In this document: in pieces, positions 28,843-38,754 of the stretch | Layout: every line of letters begins with the position of its first letter | Numbering within the stretch: position 1 is the first letter of the stretch | NCBI GenBank assembly: GCA_030407315.1 | Contig: JALQPE010000917.1 | Coordinates: 1 to 64,000, forward strand | Length of the DNA: 64,000 nucleotides | DNA from: Asparagopsis taxiformis | Taxonomy: Eukaryota > Rhodophyta > Florideophyceae > Bonnemaisoniales > Bonnemaisoniaceae | Direction: 5' to 3' | Notes under the pieces: generated by a model | Told to the model about the DNA's origin: nothing | What the model saw: the letters and a program-made list of their open reading frames with translations, nothing else | The model's database searches: none | Program-made: the position numbers and the translations under genes

Positions 28843-30129
28843 ATGGCAGAGACTGCAGCGCTCGACGCGCTCATTCATGGCAAGCGACAACTCGTTTCCT
28901 ATCGTCACCTCTCGACGCTACTCTCCATTCCATCCCATCAAGCACAGTCCATCCTGCAATCATACCTATCATCGCAACCTGAAAACTCCCTTCGCGCCAT
29001 CTGGTGTGTCACCACCCAGCAAAACTCGGTCCATCGTACATCGCTCTGCGAGAAGCCGCCCAAAGACGCCGACGCACACATCTGGGCATTGGCACCAGCA
29101 ACCCCCAATGCACAATTATCCCATCAAACCTCCCTCGCCATCCTCTTCCAAGATCGTCTGCAGGAGATCGACCAAGCCACTGCAGACTTCAACAACACAA
29201 ACACCCTGCGCGACGGCCGCTTCAATCGCATTCAATCCACAACCGCCCAATGGACCCCGTCCTCGCTCCAGCCGCTGTCCAACGCTGTCGCAAACCCACC
29301 GCCCGCCCCGTCCACAAGACTGCTGGCCGCCGCAAAGCCCAAGCCGCGCGTTCAGGACACCCGTCCCTCGGTGAAGCGCAAATCCACAGGCAAGATTGGC
29401 GTGAAACCAAAGCCAGATGCCGCCGCCAAACCAAACTCTCTCTTCAGCACGCGATCCTTGTCCGCTTCCGCGACCGAGCGTCTCAAGGGCACCCAACACG
29501 CCCCCGTCAAAAAGGCCCGTCGCGTTGTGGATGATGACTCTGACGACGACCAACATGAGCGCGATTTGCGCGCTTTGCAGAAGGAAGCCGAGGAGAATGA
29601 AGCCGCAGAGGCAGAGAGACAGGCCGAAAAGGAGGAGCTCATGCGCGAAGTGGAACAACTCACCAGAAAACATGAGCAGCAGGAACCGGAATCACCGGAG
29701 ATGAAGGAATTGGAGCATACACGCACCGATCGCGACCACGATGAACAGCTGGCACAGAAAACAGATTCTGCAAAGAGAAAGTTCATCGAGACGTTTGGCG
29801 GGCTGCAAGGCGCGCGACGCAAGTTGAAAAAGATCACGGTCACGAGTAAGGACGAGAAGGGCTACGTGGTCACCAAGACGATTGAAAAATGGGTCGATGC
29901 AGATGGTAACGAATTGCCGGATCAAGTTAAGCCGCAAGAGACCATGACGCCGCCTACGAAGAAAGTTCCGTTTCAAAGCTCTGCGAACGGCGCGGAGGGA
30001 GCGAGCAAGTCGTCGCAAAAGGCGAGATCAGCGACTGGAAAGGGAGCTTCGTCGAAAAAGAAGAGTGTCGGCAGTGCTAAGAACAAAGTCAAGGGTAATA
30101 TTATGTCCTATTTTGGCAAGAAAAATTAA
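28843..30129 (+). CDS. POLD3: DNA polymerase delta subunit 3 (p66/Cdc27) homologue
   Basis: 428 aa from the ATG at 28,843 (GTCATGGCA). The N-terminal ~110 residues match the winged-helix part of POLD3 that binds the B subunit (IHGKRQLVSYRHLSTLLSIP, SHQAQSILQSYL, then WCVTTQ and IWALAP-like strands). The rest is long, charged and low-complexity, with KKAR/KRKS basic patches and an acidic helix (EEAEAERQAEKEELMREVEQL). Near the end, GYVVTKTIEKWVDADGNELP corresponds to the conserved 'YV...V.E..' segment of Cdc27. The extreme C-terminus GNIMSYFGKKN is a recognisable but imperfect PCNA-interacting (PIP) box: hydrophobic-x-x-YF without the leading Gln. Role: processivity and PCNA contact of polymerase delta. 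Confidence 0.8.
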   Translation: MAETAALDALIHGKRQLVSYRHLSTLLSIPSHQAQSILQSYLSSQPENSLRAIWCVTTQQNSVHRTSLCEKPPKDADAHIWALAPATPNAQLSHQTSLAILFQDRLQEIDQATADFNNTNTLRDGRFNRIQSTTAQWTPSSLQPLSNAVANPPPAPSTRLLAAAKPKPRVQDTRPSVKRKSTGKIGVKPKPDAAAKPNSLFSTRSLSASATERLKGTQHAPVKKARRVVDDDSDDDQHERDLRALQKEAEENEAAEAERQAEKEELMREVEQLTRKHEQQEPESPEMKELEHTRTDRDHDEQLAQKTDSAKRKFIETFGGLQGARRKLKKITVTSKDEKGYVVTKTIEKWVDADGNELPDQVKPQETMTPPTKKVPFQSSANGAEGASKSSQKARSATGKGASSKKKSVGSAKNKVKGNIMSYFGKKN

Positions 30130-30180
30130 CCAATTTACATCGCGTTGGATCGCTGCGCCGACTAAACCCATCACTTCGTA

Positions 30181-31698
30181 CTAGTCAACACGCACGATAA
30201 GTTTGTTCTTCTTCCCAGCAGCTAGAAGTATTAACCGTCCGCCGATAAGGTCATCCTCCGTCAATGCAGTCTTCCCCTCGGCTACCTTTTTATTGTTGAG
30301 ATATCCGCCACCATTCTTGATCAATCTTCGCGCCTCTCCCTTGGATTTTTGCAACCCCGACATCACCATCAAATCCACAACCGTCTTCTCGATAACCTCC
30401 TCCCGTCCGAGTGATACGCTCGGCATATCTCCTGAAATAGCCTCCAGCGCATCGACGCTCAGAACGGCTGAACTTCCCGGCGCAGCTGCTGCAGTGGCTG
30501 CCAATGCAGACTTTACGCCCTCTTCACCGTGTACAATGCGTGTCACCTCTTCCGCCAGACGTTTCTGCGCAGTGTTTGGGACATAGCCTTCCGCCTGCAT
30601 TTGCTCTGCAATCTTGTCCACCTCTGTCAGTGGCAGAAAAGTGAGACGTTTCAAAAACTTGATCACATCGTCATCCGGTGTGCGCACTAGGAATTGGTAA
30701 AACTCGTACGGTGATAGTTTTGACGCCGTCAACCACACAGCTCCCTTTTCACTCTTGCCAAACTTTTTGCCGTCCGCAGTTGTCAATAAGGGAAATGTTA
30801 TTCCGTGCACATTTCGAGATCGTAAACGACGCGTAAGTTCGGTACCCGCTGTGATATTTCCCCATTGATCCGATCCGCCGAGCTGGAAAGACACATCGTG
30901 GGTATCACTCAGATGCATAAAGTCGTACGCCTGCAGCAGCTGGTATGTAAATTCCGTAAAGCTCATACCATCCTCCGAGTTGAGACGCGATTTAACAGAA
31001 TCCTTCGCAATCATCGTACCCACACGTGCGTATTTCCCCACGTCACGTAGAAAGTCCAAAAACGATATGGGAGCCACCCAATCAATGTTGTTAACAACCA
31101 GCGCATCATGAATACGCACTTCACCCGCGCTAGTAAGCTCAGCGGCCGAACGATCCAGGACCTGCCGCAAATTGGCCTCAATGCCATTCAGGTTTTTGGC
31201 AATCGTGTCATCGTCCATGACGGGTCGTTCTGCACTTTTCCCGCTAGGATCACCCACCTTTCCCGTCGCGCCACCGACCAATGCGACGACGCGATGGCCG
31301 CATCTCTGAAACCATGCGAGCGCCAGTATCGCGAGTAGGTTTCCAAGATGGAGCGAATCCGCCGTTGGGTCGAAACCGGTGTACACGCCGATGGGTTTTG
31401 AACAAATTTCGCGTAGTTGGTCGACGTCGGAGGTTGAATTATCAAATAGGCCTCGTTCCTGCAGCACATCTATAATGTTTGGTTGCACATCGGACGCGAC
31501 TTGCACGCCTGGCGGCGTTGTTGTTGACGCACTGCTCGGGTGCGTCGGTTGAATCGATGCCGTCGCATGCGCGGTTTGAAGCCGACGTGCTATTCGGCGA
31601 GGCGTCCGCGTCGGGAGAATTGAAGCCTGCGAGATTCTAAGCGGCGTCGCCGGAATAAAGGCCATGGTTCGGAGTGCAAGGCTACGAGCGAGCAGCAT
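30181..31698 (-). CDS. YARS2: organellar (bacterial-type) tyrosyl-tRNA synthetase
   Basis: 505 aa. An N-terminal Arg/Ser/Thr/Ala-rich leader of ~65 residues precedes the catalytic core, so plastid and/or mitochondrial import is likely. ATGs at 31,698 and 31,665 are both usable. Class-I signatures: HIGH-like HLGN (117-120) and KMSKS-like KFGKS (312-316). GGATGKVGDPSGKSAER, FLRDVGKYARVG, and QLGGSDQWGNITAG are diagnostic of bacterial TyrRS. The C-terminus carries an S4-like RNA-binding domain (KSKGEARRLIKNGGGYLNNKKV). It charges tRNA-Tyr in organelles. It is divergent from the membrane-protein gene at 32,033. Confidence 0.96.
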   Translation of the reverse strand: MLLARSLALRTMAFIPATPLRISQASILPTRTPRRIARRLQTAHATASIQPTHPSSASTTTPPGVQVASDVQPNIIDVLQERGLFDNSTSDVDQLREICSKPIGVYTGFDPTADSLHLGNLLAILALAWFQRCGHRVVALVGGATGKVGDPSGKSAERPVMDDDTIAKNLNGIEANLRQVLDRSAAELTSAGEVRIHDALVVNNIDWVAPISFLDFLRDVGKYARVGTMIAKDSVKSRLNSEDGMSFTEFTYQLLQAYDFMHLSDTHDVSFQLGGSDQWGNITAGTELTRRLRSRNVHGITFPLLTTADGKKFGKSEKGAVWLTASKLSPYEFYQFLVRTPDDDVIKFLKRLTFLPLTEVDKIAEQMQAEGYVPNTAQKRLAEEVTRIVHGEEGVKSALAATAAAAPGSSAVLSVDALEAISGDMPSVSLGREEVIEKTVVDLMVMSGLQKSKGEARRLIKNGGGYLNNKKVAEGKTALTEDDLIGGRLILLAAGKKNKLIVRVD

Positions 31699-32032
31699 GA
31701 CTGGCGGATGCAGATGGGCGGAGATGAATTGGGGATCGGGAGGTTGAATCTCGCGTGCGATGGACTTGTGAATTGTTTGATGAAAAGCTTACAGTGCTGT
31801 GCTGTGATTTGATCCCAAATTTTACTGTCGGTTTACATTTTTCATTGTGTCGCACGGAAACTGTTGCGCTCTCCAACGCTGACTTTCCGCATCCTTCTTG
31901 GAGACTACTGACTTGGGAAACGTTTACCATTTGTGTTTCGATGCTAAACGGCAATCGCTTGTGTGTGTGCTAAATTAAGCTTTTCCCACCACCCGTCCGT
32001 TTCATAGCATCAGTACCGACCCGGCAGTCACG
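31699..32032. promoter_or_regulatory. divergent promoter, TyrRS / ZnT5-N-like
   Basis: 334 bp between opposite start codons. No gene seen. Confidence 0.35.
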
Positions 32033-33406
32033 ATGCCCAACAATCTTGTGCTACCGAAAGGTAGTTCCAAGACCGGTTCCAACAATATCGCACGCCAAAC
32101 AAGCAAAACTTCGCGAACGTCGCGTGTGCAGTATCCATCGCTATCGTTCGTGCCAGCATTTGCGACGCTGACACTCGGCAAAGCTTCGCGTGTGTTTGCG
32201 GCATTTGTCTCATTTCACTATCTTCAAGACCGCGTTGCACTTCCACTCTACCTATTCTTCGTTACCTTTGGCGCCGCGGCATGTCTGCTCGCGTTGCAGC
32301 GCCCGTGGAACGGCAAACGAATCGGTACCAAACGAGCACGCCGTGTCCTTCTAGCGGGCGCAATTCTTGCGTTCACTCTCTACGTATGGACGGCTGGCTT
32401 GCGATCGGCCGGCCCGCTACGAACGTTACTGATCGACGGCGCTGAACTACCACTACTGTATCTGTTTGCGATCGTGTCGAGACGCGAGCTTCCGGAACGT
32501 CGCAAGACGCGCGGCGCCATTTTCATGCTACTTGCATATTGTCTGTTGATCTGGGACGCGTCCGGGCATGTGCCGGACATTCAAGAGCTGGAAAAGACGA
32601 ACCTCGGCCAACGCGCCGAGTCGACCATCAATCGTATTGCGAATAAGACAACGGAGGAACTGAGTCACATCGCCAAACTGGGCAAGTTTGACGCCGGAGA
32701 GGATGATCGCCCGATCGCACGTCGGATGCCCGGTTCAAATGGAAGCGCTCGACGACGTCTACTGGCGACGTACAAGCCGCCGGTCAAGAGTTCGGGTGGG
32801 GTGCGCGACGCGTTTGTAGAGGGAACGGCACTACGATGCGAGATTGGAGTGATTCTTGTGCTACTGGCATCGGTATTGATGCAGTCAAGCCGTGCGTTTA
32901 CTCGTCGACTAGCGACGGAGCTTGGGGGTGCAAAGCGGCATTTCGCACTGAGCACTACAGCGGCATGCGCATGGTTGACGCCGTTGGCGCTGTTGAGCTG
33001 GGTTTCAAGTTCTACGGGGGCGTTGTTGTCGCTGTCTGTGATGGGCGGGGTGACGCGAATCAGCGTGTCGAGCGGTCATGTGATCGGATTTGTCGCGGTG
33101 GGATTCCTGTGGCTGGTAGTGCCATACTATGTGCGCGCCATTGTGTCGACAGCTCTGCCGCAACAAACAATGGTGCAAAGCGGAGTTGTGATCCCGTTTG
33201 TGATGGCGTGCGTGACGAGCGCAGTGTTTGGGGCAGGGGCAAGCGCTGGCGGAGTATCGTGGATTCTAGTCGCGGCATTTGTGTTGGATTGCGTCGGCAT
33301 TTCGTTGATGATGAGCGGCGGAGTGCGGAGATCGCTGTCGGAATTGCCGCTAGATAGTTCGAGCAGCTCGCGCAGCGCAGGTGTGGCCAACGCAGACGAT
33401 AAGTGA
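32033..33406 (+). CDS. membrane protein resembling only the N-terminal half of ZnT5/Msc2
   Basis: 457 aa with about ten hydrophobic segments. Two blocks align with the SLC35/DMT-like N-terminal half of the zinc transporters ZnT5 and Msc2: 'GLRSAGPLRTLL', then a 'KTRGAIFMLLAYCLLIWD' block and, after a ~110-residue polar loop, 'SSRAFTRRLATELGGAKRHFALS' followed by a Pro-containing helix. In those proteins this half precedes a cation-diffusion-facilitator (CDF) domain. Here the frame stops after the N-terminal module, and only 140 bp separate it from the next, opposite gene, so no CDF exon can follow. It may assemble with a separate CDF partner, as the ZnT5-ZnT6 heterodimer does, but that is inference. 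The start ATG at 32,033 is well placed. Confidence 0.6.
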   Translation: MPNNLVLPKGSSKTGSNNIARQTSKTSRTSRVQYPSLSFVPAFATLTLGKASRVFAAFVSFHYLQDRVALPLYLFFVTFGAAACLLALQRPWNGKRIGTKRARRVLLAGAILAFTLYVWTAGLRSAGPLRTLLIDGAELPLLYLFAIVSRRELPERRKTRGAIFMLLAYCLLIWDASGHVPDIQELEKTNLGQRAESTINRIANKTTEELSHIAKLGKFDAGEDDRPIARRMPGSNGSARRRLLATYKPPVKSSGGVRDAFVEGTALRCEIGVILVLLASVLMQSSRAFTRRLATELGGAKRHFALSTTAACAWLTPLALLSWVSSSTGALLSLSVMGGVTRISVSSGHVIGFVAVGFLWLVVPYYVRAIVSTALPQQTMVQSGVVIPFVMACVTSAVFGAGASAGGVSWILVAAFVLDCVGISLMMSGGVRRSLSELPLDSSSSSRSAGVANADDK

Positions 33407-33545
33407 GTTACTGTAAGTGTGAGCGATGCACGGAGCATGCGCGTGCGTTTGTACTACACAGTTGACATTGTAAATATCTCAAAAATCTCCCAACGCAACG
33501 CAGCAATTACGCAATTCAACTCTAACCTTTCTTGTTATCTTGTCA

Positions 33546-34196
33546 CTAAACATTAAGTTGACTCGCCTCTTGGTCGTTGTCATCGTCCAGACCATATCGT
33601 CTTCGGTACAAGCCCTCGAGATAGGAGAACATGTGCACGCAAAAGTTGAACAAGGCATACATCAACAACAACGGAATCACCAACACCACAATGGCGTCTC
33701 GTGACATACCGTCGCGACCGGTGGCCTCCGGATTGGGCTCGCCCGAAACATTGGGCACAATAAACCCGTCCGGACTGATATAACTCAACCCATCATGCAC
33801 AGCAATCAGCGTCACCAACACCAACGCCAGACAAGTAGCCCATTCCACCAGTACTAGCACCACCAGACAAAAGTCCACCGGCGACGCAATTACGCCGTCC
33901 AGATCTCGACGCGGCGGCGGCGTGCACGGCGCCAAGCACACCAACACAACGAGAACGCTCAGAATGTACGGCACCGCGAACAACGCATTGGCGCGACGAA
34001 CGACAAAGTCGCGAAAGCGTTCGTTGGCTGTGAACGCGTACAACACCACCGTTAGATAGGCGAAAAACAGAACGGCGCATCCCGCCCAAATGGCGCTTTG
34101 ACGAAATGGCCGTCGCTCCCCAATGCGCTCGTCGCCGCGCGCTATAGCGCCATAGTCCAAACGCGACGGAACGGCTATTATCACCGCTTCAGACAT
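33546..34196 (-). CDS. four-helix membrane protein, unknown function
   Basis: 216 aa from the ATG at 34,196 (MSEAVIIAVP); the longer upstream frame is Lys/Arg/Thr-rich and probably 5' leader. Four strong hydrophobic segments: IWAGCAVLFFAYLTVVLYAF, LFAVPYILSVLVVLVCLA, FCLVVLVLVEWATCLALVLV and IVVLVIPLLLMYALFNFCV. Short polar termini end in a 'LYRRRYGLDDDNDQEAS' acidic tail. No catalytic or transport motif is seen. The layout (4 TM, both ends cytosolic) could be a small scaffold or ion-pathway protein. It is divergently paired with PPWD1 across 259 bp. Confidence 0.65.
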   Translation of the reverse strand: MSEAVIIAVPSRLDYGAIARGDERIGERRPFRQSAIWAGCAVLFFAYLTVVLYAFTANERFRDFVVRRANALFAVPYILSVLVVLVCLAPCTPPPRRDLDGVIASPVDFCLVVLVLVEWATCLALVLVTLIAVHDGLSYISPDGFIVPNVSGEPNPEATGRDGMSRDAIVVLVIPLLLMYALFNFCVHMFSYLEGLYRRRYGLDDDNDQEASQLNV

Positions 34197-34455
34197 CGTC
34201 CAAACACATGCATCCGCTTGCTTTGCTTCGTCGAGTGCTCGCACTTCCCTTGACACACACGTCGTTGGTGTTGTGACGTCGACAAGGCGCGCAATTTCCG
34301 CATAAAGTAAATCAGTCCGCTCGCCAGCACCTTGACTTGTGAGACTGTGACAGTCAACTGCGTTTTGGCTGAAACGTACAATTCGCACCGCCTTATTTAC
34401 TCGTTTTTTGCATAATTCTGACACCTTTACACGCACCAACCGCATCGCTCATAAC

Positions 34456-36517
34456 ATGTATTGCGATAGATCGCCCAGACCTCTCAAGCCACTTCCACAC
34501 ATGTCTTCTTCCCCTTCCTCCTCATCAGATGAACAAACTGTCGGTCCCGTGCTGCCGCCCGTCCCGACCAAACCGCCCCGTAAAAAGCCCAAGCGCTCCC
34601 TTCCCTTCCAATCCGTCTATCTCGATGCCCTGCCCTCCAGCTTGAGATACGCCCGGTCCTACATGCATCGATCCATAGTAACCCATGTAACCTGCACGCC
34701 CAAATTCGCGATTACAGCCAGTGACGATGGCCAGCTCAAATTCTGGGCCCGTAGACCGCCAAAGACCGCTGCTCATCGCAATGACAACACCGACCATTCC
34801 TCGTCCAACAAACCACATATAGAGTTTGTTAAAGCGTTTCAGGCACATCGCGGTCCTTTACACGCCTTTTCCGTCTCTCCTGATGCCTCCCTGCTATGCA
34901 CCGTCTCTGCACATGACATGTCCCTCAAGCTCTTCTCAGTCACCGCCTTTGACATGCTCGATTTTGCCCCGCTTTCATTCCAGCCAGCACCGGCAATTGC
35001 ATGGGTTTCGCGTGCAGCTCCGCCCGCATCGCAATTTGCAGTGGCCCATGCCAAAGAGCCGGTAGTGTCCATTTTCAGAATGGACGATCTTCGCCAGCCT
35101 CGCCGAGAAATCCGCCTCTCACATGTGGCTCCCGTGTCGTTAATGCGCTACAATCCCGCTTTCAATGCTGTCATTTCAATTGACCAACGCGGTTTTATTG
35201 AATATTGGCGTCCGGATGAACTTGCAAACGACGATGACGACCGTGGCCATATAGCAGGAGTGTCGTTTACATTGAAATCACAGACCGATCTGTTTGAATT
35301 TGCAAAGAAGAAAACGACGCCAACAAGCCTTGAAATCAGTCCAGGTGGAACGTTGTTTACTTGCATGGCGTCGGATCGCATGGTACGTGTGTTCGCATTC
35401 GCCACCGGCAAGTTGAAACGCACATACGATGAATCGCTGCAGACAATGTCCGCTTATGTGGCGCCTGATGAGGATACTGAAGAGTCGAAACCTGAGCAGT
35501 CGTCGTCTCGTTCTGTGCCCAGCCATGAATTTAATCGTAGGATGGCACGTGAGCAGCAAGTTGAAGCAGACAGTAGCGGTTCGCTTGCTCGTTGCAATGT
35601 TATTTTTGACGCAACGGGTCACTTCATCTTGTACACTACAGTGCTCGGAATCAAGATTGTGAATTTGACAACCAACAAGCTTGTGCGATTGTTGGGACTT
35701 CGCGAAGCAGCTGAACGATTTCTTCAGATTGCACTGTTCCCGATTGCGGGAGCATTGAATGGCAATGAAGATGAAGGACCATCAGCGCTGCTCATTGCGT
35801 CCTCGTTTGACAGTCAGAGAATCTATGTGTTTGGTGGTGAAAGTCAGGACTCTGTAATTAGTGATCGAGACATCTTCAATGAACGACCTATGGTGCGTGT
35901 TTCAGGTAGAAGGGGATCTAGAATTGTGGATGTCGAGTCTGAGAAGAAGGATCGCGTTGCGCTGCCGAAACGAGCTACACTACATACAACGGCTGGAGAT
36001 ATTGTAGTATCTTTGAATCATCTTGTCACGCCGAAGACGGTTGAAAATTTTTGTACACATGGAAAGAACGGCTACTTCAATGGAGTTATCTTTCATCGAG
36101 TTATCAAGGGATTCATGATTCAAACTGGGGATCCAGACGGTGATGGAACTGGAGGCGAATCCATCTGGGGAGGCACATTTGAAGACGAAATCGATAAAGC
36201 ATTGTCGCATGAAGCGGGAACGGTGTCCATGGCCAACATTGGACCTGATACGAATGGATCTGTAAGTTTTGAGTGTTTGTGCAATCGCAATTTGATGACT
36301 AACATGTGTGCTAACATGTTTATTTTGGTCCCCGTACATGCAGCAATTTTTCATCACGTGCGCGGCTGCAGTTCACCTGGATGGTAAGCATACAATATTT
36401 GGAAAGGTCCTCAAAGGTATGGGGGTCGTTCGTCAAATTGAAAACGAGAAAGTGGATAGACATGACCGACCATTGACGGCTGTACGCATAGAAAGTGTGT
36501 CTGTACATTTAGAGTGA
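34456..36517 (+). CDS. PPWD1: PPWD1: WD40-repeat cyclophilin (spliced, two exons)
   Basis: Coding exons 34,456-36,261 and 36,344-36,517 give 659 aa; a downstream ATG at 34,501 is an alternative start. The N-terminal part contains the PPWD1 hallmark [22 protein letters not shown], followed by [12 protein letters not shown] and further WD repeats to about residue 480. From about 500 a cyclophilin domain runs to the end, with [14 protein letters not shown] (catalytic Arg, Phe and Gln), SQFFIT and [11 protein letters not shown] (His at the cyclosporin-site Trp, as in other PPWD1). PPWD1 is a nuclear peptidyl-prolyl isomerase found in spliceosomal C complexes. The cyclophilin fold is only complete if the intron is removed, because the Ser-Gln junction falls exactly at the splice site. 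Confidence 0.95.
36262..36343 (+). other. spliceosomal intron, 82 bp
   Basis: Starts GTAAGT and ends TACATGCAG. GACTAAC and GCTAAC at about 36,296-36,315 are good branch-point candidates. Removing it joins GGA-TCT to CAA-TTT and restores the invariant cyclophilin GSQFF. Without splicing the frame runs into a stop at 36,387. It is the only convincing intron in the 3.7-37.5 kb gene block. Confidence 0.93.
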
Positions 36518-36733
36518 AAGAGCAGCGAGACATGGATGTATGTGGTAGTTGATGGCACCATGCGACGCGGTGCTGTGCGGATGGAAAAAGCGGAGAGCGC
36601 GTATGATGCACGACTCGGAACGGAAAACCTATACAAAAAGCAACAGGACGCTTCGCAAACGGACAACTAATATGGCAACAAATGTAGAATACAATACACG
36701 AATGGACAAGAGTTTCGCGAGAACAAAAGTCTT

Positions 36734-37468
36734 TCACGGTGGCGCGGCGCCATCACGTCCAGCATCATCATCATGGTCATGCAAAACTTGAACGCTGGAT
36801 GGCGGAGACGAATCTTTGTGCGCATGTTTCTCACCGGTGGCAGCAGGAGCAGAAGCATCGGTGCTCAAATCAGCATCGTCGCCTTCGGCATCGTCAAACT
36901 GGTCTCTAAAATCGAGAGCTGCGAGCACGCCATTAGCGCCATCCAGTTGCAAGTAGACCCTACGTCCCACAGAATCGCTATAATAAGTGACATTACTCGT
37001 CTGCCAATCATGCAGCGGATCAACATAGGTCTTATCAGTGGGACTAGGCTCTGTCAAACCATACTGGACAACCAGTTCCTTCTCTGTATCTGGATACAAA
37101 GTACGCTCGAGGGCTTCACCGACGGAGCGCAGCACGCGTGCCCCCAGGGCGGTGACGCGTTTAAATAGCGAGTTTTTGGCCATACTACGCGACCATAACG
37201 TTTCAATCATCTTGATCACATTGTCCTCCACGGAGAACAAGGCGCGCCAAGTAATCGGCTCGGATTGCGGCGGGGACTGACGCCCCTGCCACTCCCAATC
37301 GGGCTGTTGCGAGGTGCAGCTGCGTTTGACGCGCACGCTGCGCGCGCGACGCTGGCGCGGCGGCGGCGTCGCGCAGCAGCGCACCGAGTGGACGGTTGCG
37401 ACGCGCGGAGCGGCTGGCGACGCGCTGAGGAGGCAGAACGCGGCGGCTGTGCTGGTGACGAGCGGCAT
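36734..37468 (-). CDS. hypothetical protein with an organelle-type leader, 244 aa
   Basis: Not recognised. The first true ATG is at 37,468 (MPLVTSTAAAFCLLSASPAA). The first ~50 residues are Ala/Ser/Thr/Arg-rich without acids, as in plastid or mitochondrial transit peptides. The mature part has a helical segment (EDNVIKMIETLWSRSMAKNSLFKRVTALGARVLRSVGEAL) and a compact acidic domain (WQTSNVTYYSDSVGRRVYLQLDGANGVLAALDFRDQFDD). It ends in a His/Asp-rich, probably disordered tail. The gene converges with PPWD1, with 216 bp between stop codons. A plastid role would fit an alga but is a guess. Confidence 0.6.
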   Translation of the reverse strand: MPLVTSTAAAFCLLSASPAAPRVATVHSVRCCATPPPRQRRARSVRVKRSCTSQQPDWEWQGRQSPPQSEPITWRALFSVEDNVIKMIETLWSRSMAKNSLFKRVTALGARVLRSVGEALERTLYPDTEKELVVQYGLTEPSPTDKTYVDPLHDWQTSNVTYYSDSVGRRVYLQLDGANGVLAALDFRDQFDDAEGDDADLSTDASAPAATGEKHAHKDSSPPSSVQVLHDHDDDAGRDGAAPP

Positions 37469-38617
37469 TTTACTCGACCCAAGGAGATATTGCGAGGTCG
37501 GGTACGATGCGCTGATAGACTCCACGTCTACGTTTTGGTTTTATATAGCGTGCGTGTCGCGTGCAGCTGTGGCGGTTTAGTAGGGGCTGTATGATTGGAC
37601 GACAACGCTGACAAGTGGCTCCTGTTATTCGTTGAGGATTAGATTGCAAATTTGCACCCAATGAGCTGTTGCACTCCATTGGCAGCTATGTCGCATTGTG
37701 AGCCAGTCATTGGGTGAGATAATTTGTCTTCCTCGTGTCCACGTTGAACACGTGTTTGCGCCTATTGGGGTGCGCGGCGCTTACGAGACTGACGAAAGGG
37801 CGCGCTCGTCAGTGGTTGCAAAAAAACATGCGTGCTTTTTGCACTGCGTGTAGAAAATAAGGTGCTATCACGGTTTACAGGAGGAAACTTGGTGAAACGT
37901 GTGAAAACTTGGCTACGAAAATTGAGGATAGTTGGCACTACTTGTAACAGAGAAACTCGCCCCAAACTACGGATATCTACGGTATCAGCCGTGTTTCCAC
38001 GCGAGATCACTGCTTGGACGAGCTATCTCTTCAGTTGCACTGAACAGAGCGGCCACGGAGTGTGCACGTTGAGTAACGAAAGCCAATAGAATCTGTTTGT
38101 CGAATTGTACACTTGGACCAGTAACGCGGTTTGTGAAACCACAAATGGTCTCTGACGCTATGGTCTCCTCTTGGATCAGCCGAGAAGCGCACCGTTGTCA
38201 ATAGGCCATATTCGTTAGACTGCTTTCACGAGCATCGTCCAGACGGGCTCCCCTGAAACGGTATTCCATTCCCGTTCCATTATTAGGGTCAGATGAGGGA
38301 TATTCACCCTAGGAGCCACGTGCCAGATTCAAATGCTGGCTACTGTATGGTCGAATTTTCCAAACCCATCTGTGTGCTGAGGCATTTCGTCACTGCCTAC
38401 ACACGTTGTTGATCCTGATACTATACGCGTCGCTTCTAGTGCTGAATCGTCCCCGTATCGTGTTTAGATTCATCAAAAAAACCATTCTCTATTCCACCTT
38501 CGCATCCTGCCGTCTCCTCCATCACTGCAACTTCACGTGCGACTTCATTTTTGAAACCCATTTTTTCAAATTGGCCGGATAGCAATTGATCAATTTCTAC
38601 TGCCTTTCAGTGAACAT
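37469..38617. other. intergenic, no gene recognised
   Basis: About 1.15 kb between the last gene of the block and the piggyBac element. Scattered stop codons on all frames, and no repeat or RNA gene that I can see. Confidence 0.5.
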
Positions 38618-38621
38618 CTAG

Positions 38622-38686
38622 TGTCTATCGGACAAGTGGCCTCATATGAGGTCAAATGACCTCATATGAGGCCACTTTTTACCACT
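38622..38686. repeat. left end of the piggyBac element
   Basis: TIR TGTCTATCGGACA at 38,622-38,634, then CCTCATATGAGG twice (about 38,640-38,651 and 38,660-38,671), the likely transposase-binding palindromes. Confidence 0.88.
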
Positions 38687-38754
38687 GTAGTTTAAATTGA
38701 AAAAATAAACGAATAGCTCCAATTTTACCACTAGAAGACTCGCCGGCGAGATTA

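Noticed and set aside
33396..33545. A downstream CDF exon for the ZnT5-N-like gene via the GTGAGT at its stop
   Set aside because: Only about 140 bp remain before the opposite gene, too little for a CDF domain.
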